Shown here: positions 29,445 through 38,356 of the stretch, in pieces
Position numbering within the stretch: position 1 is the first letter of the stretch
How the letters are laid out: every line of letters begins with the position of its first letter
Origin: Rhodocytophaga rosea
GTDB taxonomy: Bacteria > Bacteroidota > Bacteroidia > Cytophagales > 172606-1
DNA: 64,000 bases
Assembly: GCF_010119975.1 (NCBI RefSeq)
Contig: NZ_CP048222.1
Span: 2,684,501-2,748,500, forward strand
Direction: 5' to 3'
Made by a program: the position numbers and the translations under genes
Notes under the pieces: model-generated
What the model saw: only the letters and a program-made list of their open reading frames with translations
Told to the model about the DNA's origin: nothing
Database searches by the model: none

Positions 29445-29954
29445 TTACACTTTAATTTTGCTCTTCACCCAGTCTTGTAGTTCCTGGTCAGAGGAGAGTT
29501 TAGCTAATTTTTCCAGGTTTTTATCCTTGGCAGCTCCCCCTAACTTATAGATTTTTAGCATGGTTTTTATTCCTTCCGTATTAAGTATGAGCGGATCAGT
29601 TACAGTCGGATTTTCCAGCTTATATTTGGTCCAGCCGCCCAGGAAAGCGATCAATAGTTCTGGGTTCTTTTTTGAAAAATCAGCTACATAGCCTTGCACC
29701 TCCACGCTTACCGTAGGGCTGCCTTGTACGTAAGTGAACACAAACAAATATACCTGTTTTCTTTTATCATCTTCCTGGTTTAAGGGTGTGTTTTCAAGCC
29801 ATTTTACAGCCTGAATTACTTCAGGTTCATACTTGGCATAGTCGGCTTTTGTTTTGAATGCATAGTTGGCTGGAACTTCAAAGGTTTGTCCGAAAATCTG
29901 GCTAAAGGAGCCAATCATCATCAGAAGGGTAAGCAATGATACGTGTGTTTTCAT
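29445..29954 (-). CDS. secreted hypothetical protein
   Basis: A 169-aa protein with an N-terminal signal peptide (cleavage near IFGQTF, about residue 22). The mature part is helical and charged, containing EVIQAVKWLENTPLNQEDDKRK and LNTEGIKTMLKIYKLGG. I do not recognise a family. The gene is solid: clean ATG, terminator just downstream, codon use like its neighbours. It could be a member of a Bacteroidota-specific family of small periplasmic proteins. Confidence 0.7.
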   Translation of the reverse strand: MKTHVSLLTLLMMIGSFSQIFGQTFEVPANYAFKTKADYAKYEPEVIQAVKWLENTPLNQEDDKRKQVYLFVFTYVQGSPTVSVEVQGYVADFSKKNPELLIAFLGGWTKYKLENPTVTDPLILNTEGIKTMLKIYKLGGAAKDKNLEKLAKLSSDQELQDWVKSKIKV

Positions 29955-30046
29955 GAAAAAGGAATTTTTAGCTATGAATACTGCAAGCCTATCAAAAGCG
30001 ACTCATTCTCATAAAATCCTTTTACTTCCGTTCATTCGCCTGATAA

Positions 30047-30823
30047 TTAATTCATCTGATTCACTATGATTTTGTTGGATAAAACCGGCCTGTTTTGCGT
30101 TTTGGAAGCAAAAAGTAATTGTTTCAAAGAAAGAATGTGCATCCAGTAAGCCACTGGTACTACAAAAGCCGGAAGCCAGACAAAAGGCAGATGCGCGATA
30201 AAAGTATTAGCCGGTTCATTCATAAATACCCGGAAAGGCACAGGAGCCGACAAGATGGCCACAATCACAATGTTGGCCAGGATAATTAAGCCGCAAATAT
30301 TCCAGGCAATAGCTACCCTCGGTGACCATACTTTTTTTACAAAACAGAAATAAGCTATAATGGGAGCCGATAGTCCGACCAGTATATCAAAGTTCCTTCC
30401 CTCAAAAGTCATTTGTACCGGAATAATGTTATCTGCAAAACACATCCACAGAATAATTTCCATCAGAACCCGGAAAGATTGAATGCCAATAAGCCAGCCC
30501 GGAGGAATACGTTGTAATAGTTGTGTGAACTTCAAAGAAAAAGTTAATGCGACAATGAATACAAGCGGCGGCAATAATATCACCAGCAATCGTGGAGGTA
30601 ACGTATTGAATACTGCCAGGAAGCCACTGTTTGCCAGTATTCCTGTGAATAGTATCCATCCAGCAAAACCGGCGGTAGTCAGGTATAAAATTTTCTTTTG
30701 CTGAATGGTTTCCCAGGCGGTTTGCTTTAATACTGAGCGCAAACCAGAGATAATGAGTGCGAAAAGACCAAAAGTAAGCAGGATAAATAGCACAGAGGCA
30801 GTGAAAAATATGGGTGTTTCCAT
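30047..30823 (-). CDS. integral membrane protein, unknown function
   Basis: A 258-aa protein with about seven hydrophobic helices (about 7-28, 44-65, 75-97, 110-130, 150-168, 175-195, 212-232) and a short polar C-terminus. No transporter or enzyme motif is seen. Its strand matches the AraC-type regulator upstream at 30935, 112 bases apart, so they may share a transcript or be regulated by it. Function unknown. Confidence 0.7.
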   Translation of the reverse strand: METPIFFTASVLFILLTFGLFALIISGLRSVLKQTAWETIQQKKILYLTTAGFAGWILFTGILANSGFLAVFNTLPPRLLVILLPPLVFIVALTFSLKFTQLLQRIPPGWLIGIQSFRVLMEIILWMCFADNIIPVQMTFEGRNFDILVGLSAPIIAYFCFVKKVWSPRVAIAWNICGLIILANIVIVAILSAPVPFRVFMNEPANTFIAHLPFVWLPAFVVPVAYWMHILSLKQLLFASKTQNRPVLSNKIIVNQMN

Positions 30824-30934
30824 GTGAAGTAAATTAGCAAATTTGAAGATTAGAAAATCTGAAAATTAACCATTGATAATCAGTATATTATTGCAGCTGC
30901 ATTACTTTACAAAGGTATAGAGCACTTGAAAAAA

Positions 30935-31876
30935 TCAGTTTACCAAAATTGCTAATTTCTTTTTGCCAGAAGCCAGGCGGTAATTTAAGGGAGACTGGCC
31001 AAACCGCTGCTGGAATAAGCGACTGAAGGAAGTATTATTCTCAAATCCAACTGTTATGCTTATATCTGTTACCGGAATCTGGGTGTATTGCAGAAGTTCT
31101 TTTGCTTTATCAAGTCGTAGTTTTAATAGATACTGATGTGGCGACAAATGCAATACAGACTTGAAAAGGCGCAGATAATGGAATTTGGACAGGCAGGCAA
31201 CAGCAGACAGTTCATCCAGGGTAATTTCTTTATTATAAAACGAATGCAGGTAATTGAGCGACTCACAAAGTCTTTTATATATTTCTACCTGTGTCGATTT
31301 TTTAAGGGCAGAAATCCTGTGCATCTCCCGGATTATATCTCTGTGCAACTGCATCAGATATACCAGCAGGTCTGTTAATAATTCATCCAGCAAGATAGGA
31401 TTCCGGTATTCCTGCTGGCTGTACAGGTATAAGCGTTGGATAAGCTTTGTAAATACCTCTTCTTTGCGGTATAACCTGTTGAAAAAATGAAGATACTGCC
31501 CTTCTATGCGGGAATGGTTATCAATCAGAATGTCAGCAGGCGTAATTAAACCAGCATATACTTCACTAAGCAGCTTTTCGCTAAAATGAATATTAAAAGT
31601 TTCGGTGGTGGTATTTTCTACTTCGAGCGTATACGGCTGATGCTGGTTGCTAATGAAAAAATGAGAAGTATCTACCTGCACCTTCTGATTATCTACACCA
31701 CACCTGGTTTCTCCTTTTACATTCATAAAAAGCGACAGCGTCCCTTTAATATCGGGCCGGTAACTCGATTGCCCTCTGGCGTTGATAATACAATTCGGCC
31801 AGCCTTGCTTGCTAACAAACTGCTGCTCGATCTGTTTTTTGAGCCAGTGTAAATCCGGAAATTCCTTGCGAATCAT
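30935..31876 (-). CDS. AraC-family transcriptional regulator
   Basis: A 313-aa regulator. The N-terminal half (about 1-180) resembles the cupin sensing domain. The C-terminal half is the two helix-turn-helix DNA-binding domain: LDELSAVACLSKFHYLRLFK (first HTH) and ITVGFENNTSFSRLFQQRFG followed by SPLNYR (second). It precedes the membrane protein gene and is divergent from no gene; the FG-GAP gene lies 64 bases further up on the same strand. Its regulon is unknown. Confidence 0.88.
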   Translation of the reverse strand: MIRKEFPDLHWLKKQIEQQFVSKQGWPNCIINARGQSSYRPDIKGTLSLFMNVKGETRCGVDNQKVQVDTSHFFISNQHQPYTLEVENTTTETFNIHFSEKLLSEVYAGLITPADILIDNHSRIEGQYLHFFNRLYRKEEVFTKLIQRLYLYSQQEYRNPILLDELLTDLLVYLMQLHRDIIREMHRISALKKSTQVEIYKRLCESLNYLHSFYNKEITLDELSAVACLSKFHYLRLFKSVLHLSPHQYLLKLRLDKAKELLQYTQIPVTDISITVGFENNTSFSRLFQQRFGQSPLNYRLASGKKKLAILVN

Positions 31877-31940
31877 GGAAGTAAAAAATCAGAACATCAC
31901 TATGAAATTCAACATCCGGCAACTAACCTGCAAAAATTAT

Positions 31941-33119
31941 TTATTTGCCAGTCCCTGTCCGGTTCCAGTAGATTTTAAGATTATTGGAAGCACGGCCTGC
32001 GGCAATAATGTCTGGTTTGCCGTCTTTATTCAGGTCAGCTATCTGCAAATCTTCGCAGGCCATGGTATTGTCATCAATCCATACATCTTTCCAGCTGGCA
32101 CCTGCATTATCCTGTGGAATATAGAGTTTAACACCCACTTTATTTTCCTTGTCCGGATTACGCCAGCCGGCTACAATTTGGTCGGAGCCTGTGCCCAGAA
32201 AATCAGCACAGCCCAGGGCATGTCCCTGGTTCATAGTTTCGCTGAGTACTTGCCGGTTTGCAGGCGCATCATAAGAGTATACCGTAACCATATTGCCATG
32301 CATAGGTTCGATGCCGGCTATAAATTTTTTCTGACCTTTGAAAGAACCAGTACGGACTTCGCCAAAACTTTGCTGTTGCACTGCCCAGGGAGAAGCTGAA
32401 TTTGCCATCCATTTTCCTTTGTCGAATGTTAGCCTTTTAACGCCTTCTTTTCCACCAATTAAGAGTTGTGCTGGTGTATTTCCGTTGGCATCCCATACCT
32501 GTAAATTATGCGTCATGTGCATTGACTGGTCGATTACCTGGTATTTCCAGGGGCCTTTTGGATTCTTGGGTACCTCAAAAGCCAGTACTTTTACGCCTTC
32601 TCCCTGGCCATCTTTGTTGCCTTTGCCATGCAGGGGCAATACAATCAGTGAAAATGACTTATTACCGGTTTTTACCCAGCGCATCCGATGAATGGTAGGT
32701 TCGTGGTGGAGTTTTACCGGCTGCCAGGTTTGTGTAGGGTCGCTGGGACGAATGAGGTAGTGTACAGAACCAGATTTTGCTGTATCACTGGTTTCTCCAG
32801 GATTCCACTGGGCACCTACCGCCACTTCCACTTTTCCATCGCCATCTATATCCTGCGCCGCAATACATACATTATCTTGTTCGGTCAGGTTTTCTACCAT
32901 CACAAATCGTTTCCAGTCGCCATTGCGGTACCAGACAAAAGCTTTTTTATCTGCCATCAGAATATCCGGGTTTTTATCGCCATCTACATCACCAATGGCT
33001 AAGCCATAACCGATCTGCACTTTATCATCCAGGACTTGCGCCTCAAACTGAGGAGTAGGTGATTGTGCCATTATAGAAGTGGCCATACATATAAAAAACA
33101 GGCAAAGTTTGTAGCTCAT
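31941..33119 (-). CDS. secreted FG-GAP/VCBS-repeat protein
   Basis: A 392-aa protein with a signal peptide (cleavage near IMAQSP). Calcium-binding FG-GAP-like repeats are visible: IGDVDGDKNPDI, AAQDIDGDGKVEV, and IADLNKDGKPDI near the C-terminus, giving a beta-propeller. Long conserved segments in between (DQSMHMTHNLQVWD, ILPLHGKGNK-type) resemble the large seven-bladed propeller found at the N-terminus of sugar dehydratases such as aldos-2-ulose dehydratase, but no such catalytic domain follows. A role in binding carbohydrate at the surface is possible. It lies upstream of the AraC gene. Confidence 0.78.
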   Translation of the reverse strand: MSYKLCLFFICMATSIMAQSPTPQFEAQVLDDKVQIGYGLAIGDVDGDKNPDILMADKKAFVWYRNGDWKRFVMVENLTEQDNVCIAAQDIDGDGKVEVAVGAQWNPGETSDTAKSGSVHYLIRPSDPTQTWQPVKLHHEPTIHRMRWVKTGNKSFSLIVLPLHGKGNKDGQGEGVKVLAFEVPKNPKGPWKYQVIDQSMHMTHNLQVWDANGNTPAQLLIGGKEGVKRLTFDKGKWMANSASPWAVQQQSFGEVRTGSFKGQKKFIAGIEPMHGNMVTVYSYDAPANRQVLSETMNQGHALGCADFLGTGSDQIVAGWRNPDKENKVGVKLYIPQDNAGASWKDVWIDDNTMACEDLQIADLNKDGKPDIIAAGRASNNLKIYWNRTGTGK

Positions 33120-33316
33120 ATCACAGGTGGTTTATGGTCGTAAGTCCAAATTAAACTTAAAATCTTACTAAAAATAGTCAATTTGGCATTTCAATCACAC
33201 AGTTTTTATCAGATATTGTAAAAAGTCTGTATTCTGTGTATCTTTTGATACCTAACTATTGTTTACCAGAAAATTTACAGATGTGTATATATGGAAATAA
33301 ATAGTACTATATATAT

Positions 33317-33865
33317 ATGATTATACAGATATTGTACATAATGCTAATGAGAAAACTCATTGCCATATTAATATTCTTTTGGACAAATTCATATGGGGAC
33401 GATTTAAATGACAAACTCCACCGAATGACAGATTCACTCAAGAACTACGGAATTAATTCAATAATTGTCCATAGGTATTCAATTTTTGGAGGACGTTTTG
33501 AAATACCATATGATCAAAAGGAATTGCAATGTGGAGCGCGCGCGACTGTTGCCCATATCTTTTGGGCTAAAAATAATCAATGGAACTGTTTACGCTTAGA
33601 CTACTGTGGACTTTTTGAGCTTATTGAAATCAAGCCTATTAGATTTAATAATATCAAAATCGACCCAGAAATTAAATTTAATCAAGGGTCACCTCATTTC
33701 ACCCAATATAACTTGACAGTAATTTATAATGGTTCTGAGGACAATGTTAGGTTAAGTGGGTTCCAACTGACAAAAGAAAAAAATGGAACCACTAAAACTA
33801 TAAAAACTATAAATAAAATAATTGAAGAACTTGAAAATAAGGGCAGATTTAAGAGAGTGAATTAG
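33317..33865 (+). CDS. hypothetical secreted protein, possible gene-cassette cargo
   Basis: A 182-aa A+T-rich frame with a hydrophobic N-terminus (IAILIFFWTNSYG) that looks like a signal peptide; the start may be the internal MLMRKL (nine codons in). Contains four cysteines spaced ELQCGAR, WNCLRLDYCG. No family recognised. Codon use differs from both neighbours, with many Asn, Lys and Ile codons ending in A or T, so it may have been acquired. It is followed at 33871 by an imperfect palindrome of about 95 bases, which suggests a cassette-like unit. Confidence 0.6.
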   Translation: MIIQILYIMLMRKLIAILIFFWTNSYGDDLNDKLHRMTDSLKNYGINSIIVHRYSIFGGRFEIPYDQKELQCGARATVAHIFWAKNNQWNCLRLDYCGLFELIEIKPIRFNNIKIDPEIKFNQGSPHFTQYNLTVIYNGSEDNVRLSGFQLTKEKNGTTKTIKTINKIIEELENKGRFKRVN

Positions 33866-33870
33866 GCAGA

Positions 33871-33966
33871 AGCGCAACATTGTATATCAATTGCGCAGGC
33901 AATGTTTGCTTATAATTTATTAAATTGGACTGCTTGTGCGCTTGATATACTGGGTGTTACCTGCAA
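33871..33966 (+). repeat. imperfect palindrome, attC-like in size
   Basis: The stretch folds on itself: GTATATCAA at 33882-33890 pairs with TTGATATAC at 33942-33950, GCGCA pairs with TGCGC, and the outer AACA (33876-33879) with TGTT (33955-33958). Size, position right after an A+T-rich orphan gene and the outer GCGCAAC/GTTACCT pair recall integron attC sites, but GTTACCT matches the GTTRRRY rule only in part. Confidence 0.35.
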
Positions 33967-33982
33967 CCCTAAAACAACCCAT

Positions 33983-34915
33983 ATGCATAAATTTTACTTT
34001 CTCTTGCTGGCTGTTTTTATCTGTACTTCCTGTTACAGTCAGAAAATAGAAACGGTATACTTAAATCCCAAAGACAGTACTTCCAGCTTTTATATTATTG
34101 TTTATCCACCAAAGCTTCCAGGGTCTGGTTTTATGTTTCTGATGCCAGGAATGTTCCAGAAGCCACAAGAAGTTATACAGCAAACAGAATTGCCAAAAAT
34201 TGCAGCCCGGCAAGGTATTCTTACGATTATTCCTGTTTTCAGTACAGGTATTTCTACTTTAGGCATTGATACAGCTACACAAGCCTCCTTCCGGGAAATG
34301 CTGAATCATGTAACAAGCAGGCATAAACTGATTGATCAGCGATTTTATGTGGGCGGATTTTCTATTGGTGGCACTTGTGCAATTAAATATGCCCAGCTTG
34401 CTTTGAGCCATAATTATCCTATTAAACCTTCTGCCGTTTTTGCGATTGATGCACCCCTCGATTTTGAGAGAATGTATAACACTTCAGTAAGGGAAATGAG
34501 GTCTGCAGGTATGGATAAAGACCTTTTAGCTGAAAATACCTATATGCTGAAGCGCTATGAAAAAGAATTTGGTGGCCCTCCTTCAGACTTCCTGCCATAT
34601 TACCATAAAGGTTCGCCTTATTCTTTTAGCGATACTACACATCAAACGCTACAACCTCTGATTCATGTACCTATTCGCTTATATACAGAACCTGATGTCC
34701 AATGGTGGCTTAAGGCAGGTGTCGATTATTCAGGAATGAATGCGTTTGATTGTGCAGCCATGACCAATGATTTACACAGAATGGGCAGCAAAAAAGTCAT
34801 GTTAATTAGTACCACAAATAAAGGGTATAGAAAACCAGGCAATAAAAGAAATCCTCATTCCTGGAGTATCGCTGAGCCGAATGACCTCGTAAAATGGTTG
34901 TTAGCTCAAAGGTGA
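33983..34915 (+). CDS. lipoprotein alpha/beta-hydrolase-like protein
   Basis: A 310-aa protein from the ATG at 33983; earlier in-frame codons read through non-coding-looking sequence. The leader LLLAVFICTSC carries a lipobox Cys, so it is probably lipid-anchored in the periplasm or outer membrane. The body has an alpha/beta-hydrolase-like nucleophile elbow GGFSIGG with the serine, plus an acidic residue in VDYSGM and His in NPHSWSIAE. Substrate is unknown; esterase/lipase activity is inferred only from GxSxG. It lies in a short accessory run before the second AraC gene. Confidence 0.75.
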   Translation: MHKFYFLLLAVFICTSCYSQKIETVYLNPKDSTSSFYIIVYPPKLPGSGFMFLMPGMFQKPQEVIQQTELPKIAARQGILTIIPVFSTGISTLGIDTATQASFREMLNHVTSRHKLIDQRFYVGGFSIGGTCAIKYAQLALSHNYPIKPSAVFAIDAPLDFERMYNTSVREMRSAGMDKDLLAENTYMLKRYEKEFGGPPSDFLPYYHKGSPYSFSDTTHQTLQPLIHVPIRLYTEPDVQWWLKAGVDYSGMNAFDCAAMTNDLHRMGSKKVMLISTTNKGYRKPGNKRNPHSWSIAEPNDLVKWLLAQR

Positions 34916-34971
34916 CATTGTAAGGTCACTTATCTACCCTATCTGCTATTACTTTGCGAAAAGCTTTGTAC

Positions 34972-34988
34972 ATTTGAATTTTGCAAAC
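34972..34988 (+). promoter_or_regulatory. 17-bp repeat upstream of araC-type gene (copy 1)
   Basis: ATTTGAATTTTGCAAAC, 17 bases, repeated exactly at 35912-35928 before the SDR gene. It overlaps a TAnnTTTG-like promoter element (TACATTTG at 34969-34976). Interpreted as operator or shared promoter for the adjacent AraC regulator. Confidence 0.5.
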
Positions 34989-34998
34989 GAAAACTGTT

Positions 34999-35904
34999 AT
35001 GAAAAACACTTCTGTAGATGAATTTTATAAGGAAATTGCTGCACATATTCCGGATGAAATCAGCAAAGAGATCGGGCATTTTAATGTGTTTAAGTACGAA
35101 GATGTATTAGCCCGGTTAAAAGTAAAACCCGTAATGCCATACAATAGACGGACGTATTATAAAATCAGTTTGATCAGTGGGGAGTACACATTGGAATATG
35201 CGGATAAGGCAGTGGAGATAGGAACTCAGACCCTTTTGTTTGCCACCCCCAAAATACCCTATCACTATAATCCGAAAGGGGAAAATCAGTCTGGCTATTT
35301 CTGCATTTTTACCGAAGATTTTTTAACAAAAACCAAAAGTGGAATCAAATTAGACGAACTTCCCATCTTTAAACCCGGCAATTTTCCCGTTTTTCAAATC
35401 AGGGATGAAGATTGGAAAGAGATGCAAGCTATTTTTATGAAGATGTACAGAGAGATTTCTTCAGATTATGTGTATAAATATGATTTGTTGCGCAATTATG
35501 TACTGGAGCTAATTCATTATGGGCAAAAGCTGCAACCAGCTACTGCGCTGTATACCACGCATACCGCTTCAGCCCGTATTGCTTCTTTGTTTATTGAACT
35601 GCTCGAAAGGCAGTTTCCCATCGAATCGCCGCAGCAAAAACTTAGTTTGCGCACGGCAGCTGATTATGCCAACCGCCTGGCTGTGCATGTAAATCATCTC
35701 AATAAGGTATTAAAAGAAAATACAGGCAAAACTACTACTGAAATTATCGCCAGCCGCATTATTCAGGAAGCCAAAATCCTGTTGAAACAAACCGACTGGA
35801 ATATATCGCAGATTGCCGATAGCCTGGGTTTTGAAGAAGTAGCCCATTTCTCCAATTTCTTCCGGAAACAAACTTCGCTTGCACCTATTACTTTCCGCTC
35901 ATAA
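34999..35904 (+). CDS. AraC-family regulator beside an SDR gene
   Basis: A 301-aa regulator from the ATG at 34999; the longest frame begins at a TTG six codons earlier. N-terminal cupin-like sensing region, then a C-terminal AraC helix-turn-helix pair: LRTAADYANRLAVHVNHLNK and IADSLGFEEVAHFSNFFRK, ending SLAPITFRS. It sits 99 bases before the SDR gene on the same strand, a common pairing in Bacteroidota where the regulator controls the enzyme. The exact 17-bp repeat in front of both genes fits that idea. Confidence 0.87.
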   Translation: MKNTSVDEFYKEIAAHIPDEISKEIGHFNVFKYEDVLARLKVKPVMPYNRRTYYKISLISGEYTLEYADKAVEIGTQTLLFATPKIPYHYNPKGENQSGYFCIFTEDFLTKTKSGIKLDELPIFKPGNFPVFQIRDEDWKEMQAIFMKMYREISSDYVYKYDLLRNYVLELIHYGQKLQPATALYTTHTASARIASLFIELLERQFPIESPQQKLSLRTAADYANRLAVHVNHLNKVLKENTGKTTTEIIASRIIQEAKILLKQTDWNISQIADSLGFEEVAHFSNFFRKQTSLAPITFRS

Positions 35905-35911
35905 GGCTATG

Positions 35912-35949
35912 ATTTGAATTTTGCAAACAATAGATTGATGCTTGCAAAC
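35912..35949 (+). promoter_or_regulatory. 17-bp repeat and tandem half-site upstream of the SDR gene
   Basis: ATTTGAATTTTGCAAAC at 35912-35928 is identical to the copy before the AraC gene. A second TTGCAAAC lies at 35942-35949, exactly 21 bases (two helical turns) after the first at 35921. Tandem half-sites two turns apart are typical of AraC-family operators. A promoter-like CAATTTTG is at 35970-35977. Confidence 0.5.
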
Positions 35950-36003
35950 ACTTTCTTTCATTTCCATCGCAATTTTGTGCTATTAAATTTAACAGCAAAT
36001 AAG

Positions 36004-36771
36004 ATGGAAAATGCAAATCAAAAAATTGCTTTAGTTACCGGAGGTAGCCGAGGACTAGGCAAAAATATGGCGTTGAGTTTAGCCAGAAAAGGAATTCACG
36101 TTGTAATTACCTATCACTCTAAAAAAGAAGAAGCGCTTGCCGTAGTATCTGAAATTGAGCAGCTGGGCCAAAAAGCAGCCGCCTTGCCACTCAATACAGG
36201 CGATGTAAAAACCTTCGATCAATTTTTTTCTCAATTGCGCAGTGTGCTTCCACAAGTATTCAATACGTCTACCTTTGACTTCCTGATCAATAATGCCGGT
36301 ATTGGCCTGCATATACCCTTTGCCGAAACTACCGAAGAATCGTTTGATGAACTGATGAACATTCATTTTAAGGGCGTTTATTTTCTCACCCAGAAAGCGC
36401 TTCCTTTGCTCAAGGATGGAGGACGTATTATAAACCTTTCATCCGGCTTGGCTCGCTTTACAATTCCAGGTAATTCAGCTTATGCTTCTATGAAAGGAGC
36501 GGTGGAAACCCTAACCAGATATATGGCAAAAGAATTAGGTTCCAGAGGAATTACAGTGAATGTGCTGGCACCAGGTGCCATCGAAACAGATTTTGGCGGA
36601 GGAATAGTTAGGGATAATCCACAGATGAATAAATTCGTTGCAGACCTTACTACACTTGGAAGACCCGGATTACCAGATGACATTGGAGGAGTAGTGGCGT
36701 TTCTGTGTAGTGAAGAAGCCCGATGGATCACTGGTCAACGTATTGAGGCTTCTGGCGGCATGAATTTATAA
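36004..36771 (+). CDS. short-chain dehydrogenase/reductase
   Basis: A 255-aa NAD(P)-dependent oxidoreductase. The cofactor motif TGGSRGLG is at about 11-18, the NNAG motif at about 97, the catalytic Ser at about 147 (LSSGLARF), and YASMK at about 160 with the catalytic Tyr and Lys. The start is taken at the ATG at 36004, 30 codons inside the longest frame, since the conserved fold begins immediately after. Substrate is unknown. A long hairpin terminates it. Confidence 0.9.
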   Translation: MENANQKIALVTGGSRGLGKNMALSLARKGIHVVITYHSKKEEALAVVSEIEQLGQKAAALPLNTGDVKTFDQFFSQLRSVLPQVFNTSTFDFLINNAGIGLHIPFAETTEESFDELMNIHFKGVYFLTQKALPLLKDGGRIINLSSGLARFTIPGNSAYASMKGAVETLTRYMAKELGSRGITVNVLAPGAIETDFGGGIVRDNPQMNKFVADLTTLGRPGLPDDIGGVVAFLCSEEARWITGQRIEASGGMNL

Positions 36772-36796
36772 AAGTTCAAGTGATACTTTGTAAAGG

Positions 36797-36852
36797 TTAC
36801 ATCCATATAACAAAAGCTTCCCGTACGCGAAGCTTTTGTTATATGGATGTAA
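36797..36852. terminator. 24-bp perfect palindromic terminator between convergent genes
   Basis: Arms 36797-36820 and 36829-36852 are perfectly complementary around an 8-nt CCGTACGC loop. It lies 25 bases after the SDR gene and 12 bases before the convergent TlpA-family gene end. It can serve both. Confidence 0.88.
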
Positions 36853-36864
36853 TGGCGATGCTGG

Positions 36865-38142
36865 CTAATCACTGCTGGCAGCGGCAGCTTCCTCGGCGAG
36901 GAGTTTGTCTACAAACAAGTTGAATTCTTCCACAAACTCATCATAATATTTACCGGTACCAGGTCCGCTGAAACCAGTATGAATGCGGCGGACCTTACCG
37001 GTTTTATCAATAAAAATAGTACTGGGGAAAGCCATTACTTTCTCAATCATGGGTAATGTCTGGGTGGCGGCAGCTTTGTCGTTCACGCCGGCCAGTAAAA
37101 CAGTATACTCCACACCAAAACGTTGTTTCATTTTCTGGAGTTTAGGTGCCGAAACTGCAAAGTCCGGGCTTCTTTCATACCCTAGTCCAATGATTTCTAT
37201 GCCCCGTTCCTTGTTTTTCTGATACCAGGGAGCTAAAAACTTGGTTTCGTCCATACAATTGGGGCACCACGAACCCATGAGTTGTACAATTACTACTTTG
37301 TTTTTGTACCACTCCTCATTCAGGGAAACAGGTTTTCCGGTTTCTACATCAGGAAACGTAAAAGCTAATTCTTCGTAGCCTTTTTTGAGGAAAGTGAGGG
37401 AATTGGCATCTGGCAAAGCAGCCTGTTCATTTTTTACAGCTGTCCATGTCTCGTATCCTTTTACCCCAGACCAGAATTCACCGGTTAAGCGCTGGCCGCT
37501 TTCATCTACTTTGGCTTTGAATAAATACACATGGTTGCCATCAAAAGTGGATAGTTGTAAAGTGGAACCTTCCATATTGCCACTCAAGTACCGGTAATCA
37601 CCAGTAGGTGTTAAAAAAGTGCCTTTCACATCGGAGCCCTGTTGTTCAAATATACCTACAGATTGGGTAGAATCCCCTTCAGAGCGAAACATGACAGACC
37701 ATTTCCCACTAAGATTAGTTTTCGGAGTTTGATTTGTAGAAGTAAAACGATTTATATGCCCATATTGAGAGCTAAACGGCATATGTGTAGTACGCTCAAG
37801 AATATACTTAGTAAACCGTCCGGTTAGGGTACTATCAGCTACTTTTGCCACGATCTCTGATTCAAATAATCCGATAGGAATCCGTAAGGAATCCCCTTGA
37901 ATAATAGCATCATCTAATGGCAGGCGTTCTTCTCCATTGAGGGCAAATACACTAAACGTACTATCTGTTTTTCTGGTAATGTCTAAACCGAATGGCAGTT
38001 CGCCTCCAGGTGATTGTAGCACAGCCCGCCATATACCAGGTTTGAGAGTAATCTGTTCTTGTTTCTTTCCAGATGGTTGGCAAGCCATTGCCGTAAGTAA
38101 CAGGATTATGAAAAGATAATATATTGGCCTGTTCTTTTTCAT
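36865..38142 (-). CDS. TlpA-family thiol-disulfide reductase lipoprotein
   Basis: A 425-aa lipoprotein anchored through the Cys of TAMACQPS. Start at MKKNRPIYYL (38142), ten codons inside the longest frame. After a domain of about 230 residues without known motif, the thioredoxin-like TlpA domain (about 260-420) carries the active-site motif WCPNC in MGSWCPNCMDE and the cis-Pro-containing MAFPSTIFIDK. It probably reduces or isomerises disulfides outside the cytoplasm, or helps in cytochrome maturation. It lies near other thiol and sulfur genes (TSUP exporter, peroxiredoxin, MetZ, OsmC, rhodanese). Confidence 0.88.
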   Translation of the reverse strand: MKKNRPIYYLFIILLLTAMACQPSGKKQEQITLKPGIWRAVLQSPGGELPFGLDITRKTDSTFSVFALNGEERLPLDDAIIQGDSLRIPIGLFESEIVAKVADSTLTGRFTKYILERTTHMPFSSQYGHINRFTSTNQTPKTNLSGKWSVMFRSEGDSTQSVGIFEQQGSDVKGTFLTPTGDYRYLSGNMEGSTLQLSTFDGNHVYLFKAKVDESGQRLTGEFWSGVKGYETWTAVKNEQAALPDANSLTFLKKGYEELAFTFPDVETGKPVSLNEEWYKNKVVIVQLMGSWCPNCMDETKFLAPWYQKNKERGIEIIGLGYERSPDFAVSAPKLQKMKQRFGVEYTVLLAGVNDKAAATQTLPMIEKVMAFPSTIFIDKTGKVRRIHTGFSGPGTGKYYDEFVEEFNLFVDKLLAEEAAAASSD

Positions 38143-38356
38143 AGATGGATAGGGGTTTAGTGTGCGTAACAAACAAATTACAGGAATTGGTTTTCCTGGT
38201 CCCCGGAAACATTCAATTTATTAAAAATATATCTATTATTCCTACTAATTTGATATAGTTTTATATCTTTGTCTTTTGGCTGGTTAAAATATCGATAAAC
38301 AGATTTGACTTTGCTCCTATTTTTATAAATTAGAACCCCAATTACTACCAAACCTA

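Noticed and set aside
31782-32399. 205-codon plus-strand open frame
   Set aside because: It lies fully opposite the FG-GAP-repeat gene, whose own frame has conserved calcium-binding motifs.
38272-38356. Riboswitch in the leader of the TSUP gene
   Set aside because: The leader is short and A+T-rich with no SAM- or other riboswitch-like core; the same is true of the metZ leader, which holds only a terminator hairpin.
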